Origin: Hyphomicrobiales bacterium
GTDB taxonomy: Bacteria > Pseudomonadota > Alphaproteobacteria > Rhizobiales > Rhizobiaceae
Direction of reading: 5' to 3'
Length of the DNA stretch: 64,000 nucleotides
Assembly: GCA_900470155.1 (NCBI GenBank)
Contig: UBZT01000003.1
Span: 186,001-250,000, forward strand
The position numbers and the translations under genes were made by a program. Below the pieces are notes generated by a model that was not told the origin of the DNA, searched no databases, and saw nothing but the letters and a program-made list of their open reading frames with translations. Below, one piece after another: positions 37,501 to 45,356 of the stretch. Position 1 is the stretch's first letter; the number at the start of each line of letters is the position of its first letter.

Positions 37501-40500
37501 TCATATCGCTATCGGCAGCCGCCGTGTCGCCCTTGTGGATGGCCCAGTCGAAACCGGCCATGCCGTTGTTGCGCTGGATTCCGGGTCCCTGGAACATGAT
37601 GTCGTCGCCGCTTTCGGCGTCGTAGTCATTGTCGTTGCCGCGACCGTTCAATACGTCGTGGCCGATAATTGTCGAGTTGAAGAACAGTTCGGAGTTTTCC
37701 CCGGCCAGTGTGTCGAAGCTGTCACTTCCCTCGATCCAGTCGTCGCCTTCATTGCCCTTGAGGAAGCCGAAACCCGAGCCACCACGGATGAAGTCGTTAC
37801 CTGCTCCTGCCGTGATGTCCTTGTCCTCGGCTCCGCCGAAGATGAAGTCCTGGCCTGCGCCGCCGAAGACGAGGTCAAGCCCCATGCCCGGATTGATGAC
37901 GTCATTGCCGGCGTCGCCGTGGATAACGTCGAATTCACCGATATCTGAGCCCTTGTCGGTGATGACGTCATCACCGGCACCGCCGAAGATGTGATCGACG
38001 CCGAAGCCGCCCTCGATGTCGTCGTTTCCGCCTTCGCCCCAGAGCGTGTCGTCGCCCGAGCCGCCAATGATGATGTCGTTTTCGGCCGTTCCGCCGATGA
38101 CCACATGCTGGCCGCCCAGGAAGCGGATTTCATCGATATCGCCGTCATTGTCACGGTCAAAGCGCTGAACCAGCGCGCTGCCGCCAAGCATGCTGCCGAG
38201 CACCGGGTCACCGCCTGTCGGATCCGCAGCGCCGATGCCATCATTCCACTGCTTCGCCTGGTTCATTTCCAGGATAAAGTCCGCGGTCTGGAACGCCGCA
38301 CCATTGATATGCAGTTCGCTGTGTTCGGTATCGGTATTGCGGCGAACTAGTTCGGCGAAGCTGTCGGCTTCCAACTGGTTGAGCAGATTGAGGCCCTGCG
38401 TGCGGCTCAGGTAGTAGAAACGGTCACCATCCTGCAGACGTTCGATCTGATTTTCGAAGACGAATGTAAATGTGGAGCCGAGCATGCCGCCGAACGCCAT
38501 CTTCGCCTCGGCAAGACCTCCGATCCAGAAGTCGACCTTGTTAAGACCGCCAAGATCGCCGCCAGCATAAGTGCCCCGGGCGTTGAGGAAGTCCAAACGG
38601 TTGGTGTAGTTCACACCGTTGATGTCGACGCCATCGCCGTCACTGCCGTCACCCAGCACAAGCAGCCAGGCTGCATCGCGCTTGGCCTCGGCACCGACAG
38701 CGCCGGTGATGGCCGGATGTGTGCCGTAAGCTGCGATGAAGTTGACGATCGAAAGTGGGTTCTTGATGTTCTGGGCGAAGTCCGTCCAGCTCTCGTAAGG
38801 CTTCAGATAGGTGTCATTGGTTTGCACATAGAACTGGCGGCGCGCTTCATTGAGCGAAGGAATGCCGGTTTCGCGCGCGCGCGCCATGTTGAGTGCCGCC
38901 AGATCGAGAGGCAACCCGACGAGGTTGTTGCGCAGGGCGTCGGTGAGGAATTCGTCGATCTCGTTGCCGCGTTGACGTCCCATGCCGCGCAGGATTGCAC
39001 CGGCCGCATCTTCTGCGGTTGGGCCGAAGCTGTCGAACATCACCGGGTTGAGGAAGGCCTGGATAAGGCCGATCTGGTCGCGATCTGCAGCGTTGCCTTC
39101 GATGCCGAAGATATCGACATGTTCGTTCAGCATCGAGTGGCCGAAGCGATAGACAACCTGGGCGAATTCCTGGCTGATGGCCGGATCGATATCGACGGTA
39201 TTGGAAAACAGGAAGGCATCAACCTGCGGGGCGATGGCGCGGGCAAATTCCTCGAAAACCAGGTGCTGATACACCATTTCAGTCGAGAAACGGCCGGCCT
39301 GGAACAGGCGTTCGCCATCCCAGACAAGGCCGGAGATTACCGCAGGATCGGTCGGAACCGCGGTCACGTCCTGAAGCAGCCATTCATTCAGGAAGGTGAC
39401 GTCACCGTTTTCCAGCAAGGTCTTCTTGATCTCTTCCACGTGGCGATTGTGCTCGCCGTGAAAGACCGTGTGGATGGAGGTCAGCGCAATGTTTTCATTG
39501 CCGCGGCCATCGCCGACAACAAAGTGACGGTCGAGCAGCTCATTGTCGTAGGTCAGGTTAAAGCCCATCATATTGGGCTGAATGGCATTGCCGGCTACGT
39601 CGTCGGTATCGGCGGTCACCTCAACCATTGGTGTCCCCGGGTTGCGATCCTGGTCGATAAACCCTTTGGGTACGGCATTGTGTGCGATGTCGTTGAGGAA
39701 CGCACGCCCGGCCGAGGCGAAGGCAAACGAAACACTTGCGCCTGCGGGCACAGTGACACCGGCAGGCAGGTCAGCGAGCGTCAGTTCGGAAGGGTGAAGG
39801 CCGGTCGCTCGGCCCTCCATGGCAAATGCAGTGCGTCCGAGGACTGTGCCCGTGCTGGAGGCAAAAGTGACGGCGATCATCGCCTGCGGATAGCCATTGG
39901 CGCCACGGACGAATTCGCCGTAGAGATCGGTAACCAGCAGCGGAACGCTGTGGACGTCGATGTCCTTCAGCTCGATGCCAAGCAGTTCGAGTGCCTGGCC
40001 CTTGACATCGGCCCAGGTCGGCGGGCCTCCGGTGGAACCGGCAAGCATCTGGCCGGATGAAACCGGCTTGCCGTCGAGGTCGCTGTATTCGCGCAGGAAG
40101 ACCTGATGCGAAGCATTGGAGGTGTAGACCTGGTTCAGGTCGATCCAGGGTGTCGTCTCGTTGGCATTTTCACGGACATCATCAGCCGTGCCAAGCACGC
40201 CGTCCACGCCGGGCTGGTTCGTGGCACGGGTAAGTACCATGAAATTGGTTGGGCTGCCTGCGACATAGAGCGGGTCGCCGGGTTGCAGGGGAATGATGAC
40301 GGTCCCGCTGCCACCCTTGGTGGTCAGATCAAGGCCGTGGTCGAAGAACTGGCCGAAAATCGTGAAGAAGCTGTTGTAAGGTGCGGTGTCGCCAAGGTCG
40401 GCCGAGACATTGGGAACGGAGACATTAGTGCCATCCATCACAATGCCATGCGCATCAAGAATGACGCTCAGGTTGGGGTCGCTGCTGGTGAATGCCAATC

Positions 40501-40981
40501 GGATCTCGTTGACCGCATCGTAGAGCTCTTGTCCGGCAAGTCCGCCAACTGCAAGTGCGGCAGCAATCGCAGCTGGATTGTTTAGCGTCTGATCAGCGAC
40601 GAGGTTTGAAATGACGCGTGGCTGGCTGTCATAGACGTCGCCGGAAGTTTGCGCGTAACTGGTCGGCTGACCGTTGCGTAAATTCGTCTCGGCGCTGTTG
40701 AAGACCGGATCTAGCAGTCGGTTCATGATCTGGCTGGATGCGCCAAGGAGCTCACGGTCGGGTGTGAAATTGTTGTAGCTGCCGTCAACGGTGCGAAGAC
40801 CGTAGGGAACAAGTGCCGCTTGCGCGCCGGTCGCGCCGGTCGGCAAACCGCCGGCTGCGTTCACAAGCGCTGCAATCGCTTCAGCAGGGTCGGCGCCATT
40901 GTTGACGGCGGAGGTATGTGCCTCGGCGATCTTGATCTGCTTGAGAATGAATTCCAGGTCGTGAGTGTTCAGCTGAACCAT
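31568..40981 (-). CDS. Giant secreted RTX protein with two animal-type haem peroxidase domains (peroxicin-like)
   Basis: I set the start at 40981 (MVQLNTHDLEFILKQIKIAEAH), the usual N-terminus of this family, giving 3137 residues. The first peroxidase domain spans about residues 80-920 (distal GQFFDHGLD near 215, proximal VYRFGHSML near 615). A first RTX block follows near 970-1120, then a jelly-roll-like region (about 1440-1620), a cadherin-like region and a short RTX unit. The second peroxidase domain (about 2085-2760) has GQYFDHGLD and VFRIGHSLIG. An Asp-rich stretch (about 2770-2840), a C-terminal RTX array and a terminal NLTSNDFLGVA signal complete it. The protein should be exported by the adjacent ABC exporter and fold on calcium outside the cell, where it could oxidise halides or phenols. 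Related proteins are PepA-like bacterial peroxidases. No N-terminal signal peptide is seen, as expected for type I export. Confidence 0.9.
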   Translation of the reverse strand: MVQLNTHDLEFILKQIKIAEAHTSAVNNGADPAEAIAALVNAAGGLPTGATGAQAALVPYGLRTVDGSYNNFTPDRELLGASSQIMNRLLDPVFNSAETNLRNGQPTSYAQTSGDVYDSQPRVISNLVADQTLNNPAAIAAALAVGGLAGQELYDAVNEIRLAFTSSDPNLSVILDAHGIVMDGTNVSVPNVSADLGDTAPYNSFFTIFGQFFDHGLDLTTKGGSGTVIIPLQPGDPLYVAGSPTNFMVLTRATNQPGVDGVLGTADDVRENANETTPWIDLNQVYTSNASHQVFLREYSDLDGKPVSSGQMLAGSTGGPPTWADVKGQALELLGIELKDIDVHSVPLLVTDLYGEFVRGANGYPQAMIAVTFASSTGTVLGRTAFAMEGRATGLHPSELTLADLPAGVTVPAGASVSFAFASAGRAFLNDIAHNAVPKGFIDQDRNPGTPMVEVTADTDDVAGNAIQPNMMGFNLTYDNELLDRHFVVGDGRGNENIALTSIHTVFHGEHNRHVEEIKKTLLENGDVTFLNEWLLQDVTAVPTDPAVISGLVWDGERLFQAGRFSTEMVYQHLVFEEFARAIAPQVDAFLFSNTVDIDPAISQEFAQVVYRFGHSMLNEHVDIFGIEGNAADRDQIGLIQAFLNPVMFDSFGPTAEDAAGAILRGMGRQRGNEIDEFLTDALRNNLVGLPLDLAALNMARARETGIPSLNEARRQFYVQTNDTYLKPYESWTDFAQNIKNPLSIVNFIAAYGTHPAITGAVGAEAKRDAAWLLVLGDGSDGDGVDINGVNYTNRLDFLNARGTYAGGDLGGLNKVDFWIGGLAEAKMAFGGMLGSTFTFVFENQIERLQDGDRFYYLSRTQGLNLLNQLEADSFAELVRRNTDTEHSELHINGAAFQTADFILEMNQAKQWNDGIGAADPTGGDPVLGSMLGGSALVQRFDRDNDGDIDEIRFLGGQHVVIGGTAENDIIIGGSGDDTLWGEGGNDDIEGGFGVDHIFGGAGDDVITDKGSDIGEFDVIHGDAGNDVINPGMGLDLVFGGAGQDFIFGGAEDKDITAGAGNDFIRGGSGFGFLKGNEGDDWIEGSDSFDTLAGENSELFFNSTIIGHDVLNGRGNDNDYDAESGDDIMFQGPGIQRNNGMAGFDWAIHKGDTAAADSDMNVAIFTNQQANILRDRFDLVEGLSGWDHSDKLTGRDVVVGGYDPNGNAAQVDPTAPLDSFSNALLEKNVSLIDGLDALVAHRARTTVTVAGKTETIVMETADASDILLGGGGSDTIRGMGGDDIIDGDNWVNVRIGFVHQGIAYTVDGLDDFVWRLSDYVDGKPVTGALPAFSGQTLDQLMFSRTVNPGALNIVREIVNGGRDGDIDTAVYWDAFENYEITANSDGSFTVAHINPTVGAIDPATGKNLEADGIDRLWNIEKLQFANRTISLIAPELELNGYDIVNRNWADTFSTRSYGNNNGTNSSFNGVWSETGDGAASAIAGSVQVTNAGNLTFAAGNADNASVTRALNLEGASSAVVNFTINDVGVTSFLGLLDDEEILFEFAADGINFSTLRTFDGNNGGSISVTLPTNVPFTNAAAIRFRANNTLDNGESFSIDNVSINAVFEVPANPASIDIETTFAENGASTAIASQPRITDDGETLTSASIVLTNAFAGDQFVIPAALTAQNAVITATTQVIGSTIVVTLEGVASLAAYQNAIQSISYRNTSENPDTTQRVIEVTVNDGLLSSNVAETRVNVTAINDLPNASNDIVITNIQGNFNVPDWALLANDVDPDGTLSISGMTENSTLFTVGRAGGVTTFGYTTQQSRSATYTATDGIANDTASVSVNYDGNDINGGGNSEIIVGGVAASAISAGGGNDIIFSGGGNDTVTGGTGDDIMVWNVGDGRDRFNGETNNNAGDTVRIEGDGTNEAFVVYSRAAALANGITGLAGTTEIVITRNGQVAVELDNVEEIVINTGAGDDNVTTLGNFNGTSLNFNTITINGSEGDDTVNLSGMASAHRILFRSNGGNDTLIGTLRSQDRIEIPEGADPADYIETVNANGTKTLSNGTHSITFTGQTPTLLPIGANGDDDDGNSGSEPTGPFALTARDVAGITNLVRGLPAFADDDDTDGAVGVRSLSGQGNNDGNAGFGAADQPFIRLTEARYGEGVVTDSTGAIINRALNPIFDGLDPRQISNVLGEQELDLPSNANKANTFFMAFGQYFDHGLDFLPKGGAGQVVIDGVDIPGPTASNFIDLTRGSLADPLTSADDIPQHINKTSAYVDQNQVYGSNMIVGQLLRESDGNHGYGSRILMGEDDPSAPGFELMSTLRELLDHHREAGTLFNGPGLPAGGITIDGYYPTLWNSATNSYDGATVRALAGNFMGSDHALLLDTNPAINLLDHYVGGDGRANENITLTSMHTIWARNHNFHIDTLVDAGFAGTTEELFQAAKMVNEAEYQRVVFTEFADALIGGIQGDGDHGFEAYNPEATASISHEFAAAVFRIGHSLIGDTITVKGDDGQNYSVNLFDAFLNPSNDGFTPEQLVQLQAMGYDPQPGYEQLGTGAILAGIVEQPAEEVDFNVVDAIRNDLVRIRADLFAFNVARGRDVGLGTLNQVKASLQTSTDPYVKFAVDFLIANGGSVNPYSSWQDFQTRNGLTDIVIAQFMAAYPDLVLRADQIAAFKAINGEIVAVQADGSGLVKGIDRVDLWVGGLAEAHFNGGMAGSTFWAILHEQFDRLQEADRFYYKERFDNFDLYEDFIDGQNFVDIVERNTGLTGLPEDVFSSDLEDGADDEGDDDDQDDDDNNDDGEDDDDGVDIGDDDDDNDDDGNGDGDDDADGEDSDGDEDSDGDDDGGIVTPPAAIAAQTLIGTGANDILQGAAGNDVALGGDGTDVLSGDGGADILRGEAGDDVILGGDGEDVITGGAGADEIHAGSGEDVIFGSDGDDLIFADAGDDIIEGGAGAERVWAGAGNDTVLSTANDGNDVYHGEDGIDTLDYAVNSSGLTVDLGNGFMGRGSVSGGSTGSDTFYGFENFVGGSGHDVITASSAVNIMDGGLGDDVFKFNSAAAANGDTIYGFQAGDRIDFSGTGTNLHLTAGTTMTGIGDVTVTHELRDGEEFTVIRGNTQGDDGADFELALHGRHNLTSNDFLGVA
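32020..32425 (-). repeat. C-terminal RTX repeat array of the giant peroxidase
   Basis: About a dozen GGxGxDxUx units (such as GGDGEDVITGGAGADEIHAG) in tandem encode the C-terminal calcium-binding roll that precedes the secretion signal. Confidence 0.88.
32463..32677 (-). other. Asp-rich linker coding segment in the giant peroxidase
   Basis: About 70 codons here are almost all Asp, with some Glu, Gly and Asn. They lie between the second peroxidase domain and the C-terminal RTX array. A strongly negative linker could bind calcium or cations loosely; it also makes this DNA highly repetitive (ATC/GTC runs on the plus strand). Confidence 0.8.
37700..38100 (-). repeat. Central RTX repeat array of the giant peroxidase
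   Basis: Units such as GGSGDDTLWGEGGNDDIEGG repeat after the first peroxidase domain, so the first peroxidase module has its own RTX block. Confidence 0.82.
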
Positions 40982-41106
40982 CTGATATCCGGGGCCTTGC
41001 CCCGCCTCCCAAGTTTCGAACCCGATGCGCCGCCTGGTCCCCCATGGACATCTGGAGCTGGCATCCCACCTACGACGATGCCAGAACCTCATGTTTTTCA
41101 AAGGGA

Positions 41107-41157
41107 GCATGGTCCAACGAAGATTCGGCGCATGGTCTGAGATTTCTTCAGACCATG
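41107..41157. promoter_or_regulatory. Inverted repeat plus upstream half-site between the RTX operon and the kinase gene
   Basis: CATGGTCTGA (41131-41140) and TCAGACCATG (41148-41157) are perfect ten-base inverted arms with a seven-base centre. An additional GCATGGTC half-site lies at 41107-41114, 23 bases before its copy at 41130-41137. The element sits about 150 bases upstream of the giant peroxidase start and about 120 bases upstream of the histidine kinase start. It could be a binding site for a dimeric regulator such as the neighbouring response regulator. Confidence 0.5.
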
Positions 41158-41278
41158 GTAGGAAGACGCGATGCCGGAAATTGCGGTACGAATGACCGGA
41201 TGACGTTGCTTTTCATGTTTGATTAAAACACCTTGGCCTAAAGTTACTCTTCTGTTCGATGCTCGCGTGGGGGGAAAC

Positions 41279-42733
41279 ATGCGTGAGACTTCAGGGCCTG
41301 CGGAAACCTCAGCGACATTGTCCTTAAAGCAGGGACGGTCTTGGAAGTGGCTCGACAATGCTACGGCAGCGATTTCCAACCTTTCGATTGCCAATCAGTT
41401 TCTGATCGCCGCCTCTGTTGTTGTCTTTGGTCTCATGGCCGCTGTCGGTTTCTATACTGCAGCCCAGATCGAGCATTCGGCATTGAGTGCGGCAGGTTCC
41501 GCTGGGGCAGCCCGGATGCAGATCTCAATTGCTCCACTCCTGCGTCGAAGTCGCGATGGGACGTTTCAGTTCGATGCCCAGTTCAGTCGCGACATCAATC
41601 TTCTTGTCGGCCAGGGGCCGGAAGGCCAGCGCATAACCAACGTCAAGATATGGCTGGCCGATGGGACGACGGCTTTTGCGGTTCGCGGCGAGCACGTCGG
41701 TGAAACATTGTTGTTTCGAGAACTGGAAGCGGCATTGGCTGGCGAAACCGTAGTGTCGCGGACAGGGGAGGATAAGCACCAATATTCGCAAGAAGAGATG
41801 GACGGCGCGCATCTGGAAATCTATGCGCCGCTTGTGACGGACGTTGGCGGCAAAGTCCTCCTGGCGGGTGAGATCTATCTGGAATCAAACATGCTTGAAG
41901 CCCAGATCTCCCGCTCCCGCGCGATCTCGATGATCGTTGTCTTTCTTGTCTCCGTCCCCATGCTTTCGCTGCTTTATCTCATCGTCCGTCGCAGTGGTCG
42001 GGTAATCGATGAACAGAGGCAGACATTGCGCGAGAGCCTGCGCAACGCGATCGATCTTTCGATCGAAAACAACCGGCTGCGCGTCATGGCTGACAATGCG
42101 CGCGTCGAAGCCGGAAAGCTGAACGAGCGCATCCTCGATCAGATCGGTGCAGATCTGCACGACGGCTCACTGCAGGTTCTCACTCTGGTGAAACTCAGGC
42201 TGAGTGACCTTCTTTCCTCAGATGACCTGCCTGATTGCAAGAGGAGCTCGCTCGGCAAGCTTCTGGATCTTGTCTCCATGACCTTGGAGGAACTGCGCAA
42301 TGTTTCTGCGGGCCTGATTCTGCCGGAACTTGAACACGTGTCCGTACGCGAGGCGATCGAACTCGCACTCAAGCGTTACCTCGAAATTACCGGTTGCGAG
42401 GTCAAGCTCGAGGTCGATGACGGCATCGAGCTTCGGGTGCATGATCTGTCGATTTGTCTCTACCGCTTCGTGCTGGAGGGATTGATGAACAGCTATCGCC
42501 ATGCTCAGGGCAATCGGCAGATGGTCCGGTGCGGGTTCAACCGTGGCCGGCTCTATGTAAGCGTCGCCGACTTCGGCGCTAGACCGGTTCTGTCGTCAGC
42601 TAAGGAAGTGCAGAGAGCAAGGCTGGGCAAGGTAAGCCAGAAGAGGCGTATTCGTTCATTTGGCGGAAGGATGCGTTATTTTCCACGTTCCACCGGCTCG
42701 ATCGCCGTGGCGATGCTGCCGATCAGTACCTAG
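41279..42733 (+). CDS. Sensor histidine kinase, NarX-like HisKA_3 type, with degenerate ATP-binding boxes
   Basis: The ATG at 41279 follows GGGGGGAA; an upstream start at 41219 is less likely. The 484-residue product has a first membrane segment near residues 30-60, an extracytoplasmic sensor of about 150 residues, and a second segment near 210-235. A HisKA_3 dimerisation domain follows, with the phospho-acceptor in GADLHDGSLQVL (His near 294). The N-box LEGLMNSYRHAQ is good, but the G1 box is VADFGARP (second glycine lost) and the G2 box reads RLGKVSQKRRIRSFGGRM instead of a clean GLGL. It overlaps the convergent response-regulator gene by 11 bases and diverges from the RTX operon. Confidence 0.86.
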   Translation: MRETSGPAETSATLSLKQGRSWKWLDNATAAISNLSIANQFLIAASVVVFGLMAAVGFYTAAQIEHSALSAAGSAGAARMQISIAPLLRRSRDGTFQFDAQFSRDINLLVGQGPEGQRITNVKIWLADGTTAFAVRGEHVGETLLFRELEAALAGETVVSRTGEDKHQYSQEEMDGAHLEIYAPLVTDVGGKVLLAGEIYLESNMLEAQISRSRAISMIVVFLVSVPMLSLLYLIVRRSGRVIDEQRQTLRESLRNAIDLSIENNRLRVMADNARVEAGKLNERILDQIGADLHDGSLQVLTLVKLRLSDLLSSDDLPDCKRSSLGKLLDLVSMTLEELRNVSAGLILPELEHVSVREAIELALKRYLEITGCEVKLEVDDGIELRVHDLSICLYRFVLEGLMNSYRHAQGNRQMVRCGFNRGRLYVSVADFGARPVLSSAKEVQRARLGKVSQKRRIRSFGGRMRYFPRSTGSIAVAMLPIST

Positions 42734-43415
42734 TTTCACCCGCGTGTGACTGTGTGGATTCAGCCATACGATCCCGGGGGACTGTACGGTTCTTCACGGC
42801 AATAACAAGCTGTACCCGGTTGCGTACATTCAGTTTCTGCATGAGTGACGTCATGTAATGCTTGACGGTTTTTTCGCTGATATTGATCGCCTGGCCAATT
42901 TCGCGATTGGTCAATCCTTTAAGCAGTCCGCTGACAATCTGCTCTTCGCGATGATGAAGCCGTGCCGGCGAGGGTTGGTTCTTTCGACGCAGCTGGTCGG
43001 TCTTCATCGAGACGATCACCTTGGTCGCAAAGCCCGGCGTCACATAGGTTTCACCCCGACAGGCAATCTTGATGGCGTCGTGCAGTTCAGACGAAGAACT
43101 TCCCTTGAGCACATAGGCAGATATTCCGGCTTCCAAAAGTTCTATTGCCGGTTGTATCATGTTGCTCGCAGTAAAAACTACGATCTTGGTCGCTGGAAAT
43201 CCACTCATGATCTGTTCGATTGCAGCAAAAGTGTCGCCCGGCATCGTCAAGTCCATGACAATCGCGTCAGGTTGAAATTCCTCGACGATTCGAACCGCGT
43301 CACAGGCTGAGTGACCCATCGCGACAACTTCAAGATCACTCTTTTCGCTGTAGAGGCTGACAAGCCCCTCAAGCAAAACATGGTGATCGTCAACAAAAGC
43401 GACACGTATTTTCAT
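42723..43415 (-). CDS. LuxR/NarL-family response regulator
   Basis: The 230-residue protein has a receiver domain with acidic pair VDDHH, phospho-acceptor Asp55 in AIVMDLTMPG, and switch and lysine segments (IVVFTASN, YVLKGSSSSE). A C-terminal LuxR-type helix-turn-helix follows (HHREEQIVSGLLKGLTNREIGQAINISEKTVKHYMTSL). Response regulators of this class pair with NarX-type kinases, and the convergent neighbour is one, so they form the likely two-component pair. The start codon has only a weak AGG upstream. Targets are unknown; the inverted repeat near the peroxidase operon is a candidate. Confidence 0.92.
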   Translation of the reverse strand: MKIRVAFVDDHHVLLEGLVSLYSEKSDLEVVAMGHSACDAVRIVEEFQPDAIVMDLTMPGDTFAAIEQIMSGFPATKIVVFTASNMIQPAIELLEAGISAYVLKGSSSSELHDAIKIACRGETYVTPGFATKVIVSMKTDQLRRKNQPSPARLHHREEQIVSGLLKGLTNREIGQAINISEKTVKHYMTSLMQKLNVRNRVQLVIAVKNRTVPRDRMAESTQSHAGETRY

Positions 43416-44128
43416 AACGCAACCTGTCTATTTTTTTTATATGTAGCGTTATTATTGTATTAGATAAAGTGGATGGTAAAAGAGTGGTTAATTGTGGTTG
43501 TGCTGATCTGCTTAGAAAAATCAACTTTCGATGGTGTATTCCAGCTTTGCTCGTCATGACCCATTCTGCGCTTGGTCTGTCAATGGTCAGCTACCGATTT
43601 TATCGGCAGGAAGCTTTGCTATGGACTGCATAGCCGGGATCCTATCCACCTGATATCAAATGAAAAATTCATTTTAGTGGCTGCTCGCGTGCTGGCTTGC
43701 CGGCTGGATTTGGTCACGTGTTGCTGGCTTTGTCGATTACGATTTCGCCATGTTTGGAAACGCATTCCCATGGATTGCTGAAACAGCCACGGCGCCTGAA
43801 GGCCAAAATCGCCAGCTTTGACGAAATTGCAATCTGTCTGAAGTGATGGGCTGGTGGTACCATTATTGGGTGATCTCGCTGGGTGCTATTTTTACGATCA
43901 AGCTCGCTGAGCTTTTCTTGCCGATATTCAAACAAAGGATCGGCCGGAGTCATTGGAAACGTTGCCAGTTGCACTCGACAAGATGGGCGGGAGATCGATA
44001 GGTTGGCGACGGCCATGTTGGGAGCGCGGCCAGGAGGCATGTCGTCCTAGATATCAGGCTGTGAATCTTCGTCCGCTCGTGTCCCAACATGCGCGGTGTT
44101 TCGGGTGAAGAGGTTGGTGGCGATAGCG
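43416..44128. other. Gene-free region (about 710 bp) between response regulator and MHYT-LytTR gene
   Basis: No convincing gene is present. Short frames on both strands lack recognised domains or good ribosome sites. An A/T-rich stretch at about 43429-43470 is the probable promoter area of the response regulator. The right half must contain the promoter of the MHYT-LytTR gene. I see no strong inverted repeat. Confidence 0.55.
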
Positions 44129-45337
44129 ATGAAAGAAATGGTGGCCTCTTTCAGCTACAGTCCGATCCTGGTCGCACTTTCTGTCCTTGTGGCGATCCAG
44201 GCAAGTTATGTCGGGATCAGTCTGGCGCTTCTGATACCCGGCGCTTTTGCCAATCGTCGTCGTCTGCTGATCGCCGGTTCGGCAACAACACTCGCAGTTG
44301 GCATATGGGGCATGCATTTCATCGGCATGCTGGCCGTCACCACTTCCATTGACATCGACTATGCCGTCCTGCCGACGCTTCTGTCCTTCTTCGTATGTGG
44401 GCTTGTCACCGGCATTGCCATATACTTGGCAAGCCTGCGCTCGCAGCGTCTTTTGATCCTTGCCGCGTTTGCAATGGGTCTCGGCATCGTCACCATGCAC
44501 TATGTCGGCATGATCGCGATCCATTCCGTCGTGCATGTCAATCATGACCCGCGTTATGTCCTGGCCAGTATCACCATCGCAATTGCCGCCTCCGGTCTTG
44601 CCTTGTGGCTAGCGTTTTCCGCTGACAGAAGGCCGCCGCTGTTTCTCTGTGCTGCGGTGCTCGGCTGCGCAGTCTCGGGCATGCACTACATGGCCATGGC
44701 TGGCATGACCATTCATCCGACCGTCAGCCATGGGACAGTCGCCAAGTCCGTGATCTCAAGCGATATGCTCGCGATCATCGTCAGCATTGTCGCTTGCACA
44801 ATTTCTGCAGTCTTCATGCTTGCGCTCATTCCATCAGAGGCAAGGGATGGGTCTAGTGACGCCGTATGGAATACGCCGGATGTGTTGGCGCCGATGCGTC
44901 TTGAAAAGGCGATGGGGGAAGAGCACCGCGGCGACGCGGGGCATTTGGCCGCGCCTGCCACAGAGCCGGCGATTGTCCTGCTGCCCGTCGAGAAGAATGG
45001 TTCACGTTTCCACATAGCGCCGGATGATGTCGCATCGATCCACTCGAATGCACATTACACGTATGTCTTCAATGGGCGCGACGACCTTTTCTGTCCTCTA
45101 TCGATCACCGAGATCGCATCGCGCCTCGGCAAGGCTCGTTTTTTCCGTACCCATCGCAGCTACATCGTCAATCTCGACTTTGTCCTGCGGATCAAGAAGG
45201 TCGGTGATGCCGGTATCGCCGAACTGGACACACCGGTGCGTAGGACGGTTCCCGTCAGCCGCGCCCGTCTGGCCACGCTGCGACAGGAACTGCAGAGTTA
45301 CCAGTCATCAGTGGCAACGGATTTATCCAACGCTTAG
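44129..45337 (+). CDS. coxC: CoxC-like regulator: MHYT membrane sensor fused to LytTR DNA-binding domain
   Basis: The N-terminal half has about seven membrane segments with three MHYT-type motifs (GMHFIGML, MHYVGMIA, GMHYMAMAGM), whose His and Met are thought to bind copper and sense a diatomic gas such as CO, NO or O2. The C-terminal part is a LytTR domain (FFRTHRSYIVNLDFVLRIKK) that binds DNA. This combination is characteristic of CoxC and CoxH in carboxydotrophs, and the coxMSLDEFG genes follow directly. The start is uncertain: ATG 44129 is used, ATG 44138 is equally possible, and a GTG at 44096 is less likely. Confidence 0.86.
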   Translation: MKEMVASFSYSPILVALSVLVAIQASYVGISLALLIPGAFANRRRLLIAGSATTLAVGIWGMHFIGMLAVTTSIDIDYAVLPTLLSFFVCGLVTGIAIYLASLRSQRLLILAAFAMGLGIVTMHYVGMIAIHSVVHVNHDPRYVLASITIAIAASGLALWLAFSADRRPPLFLCAAVLGCAVSGMHYMAMAGMTIHPTVSHGTVAKSVISSDMLAIIVSIVACTISAVFMLALIPSEARDGSSDAVWNTPDVLAPMRLEKAMGEEHRGDAGHLAAPATEPAIVLLPVEKNGSRFHIAPDDVASIHSNAHYTYVFNGRDDLFCPLSITEIASRLGKARFFRTHRSYIVNLDFVLRIKKVGDAGIAELDTPVRRTVPVSRARLATLRQELQSYQSSVATDLSNA

Positions 45338-45356
45338 GTCAGAGCACCTGTCGCAG

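Noticed and set aside
27700..38100. Clustered short DNA repeats, checked as a possible CRISPR or satellite
   Set aside because: The units are imperfect 27-base repeats in frame that encode RTX nonapeptides; there are no unique spacers and no cas genes.
38717..40060. 447-codon plus-strand open frame opposite the peroxidase gene
   Set aside because: Shadow of the first peroxidase domain; no start site or domain.
43714..44040. Possible small minus-strand gene in the 43.4-44.1 kb gap
   Set aside because: The 108-codon frame has no ribosome site, no domain and a composition like non-coding sequence.
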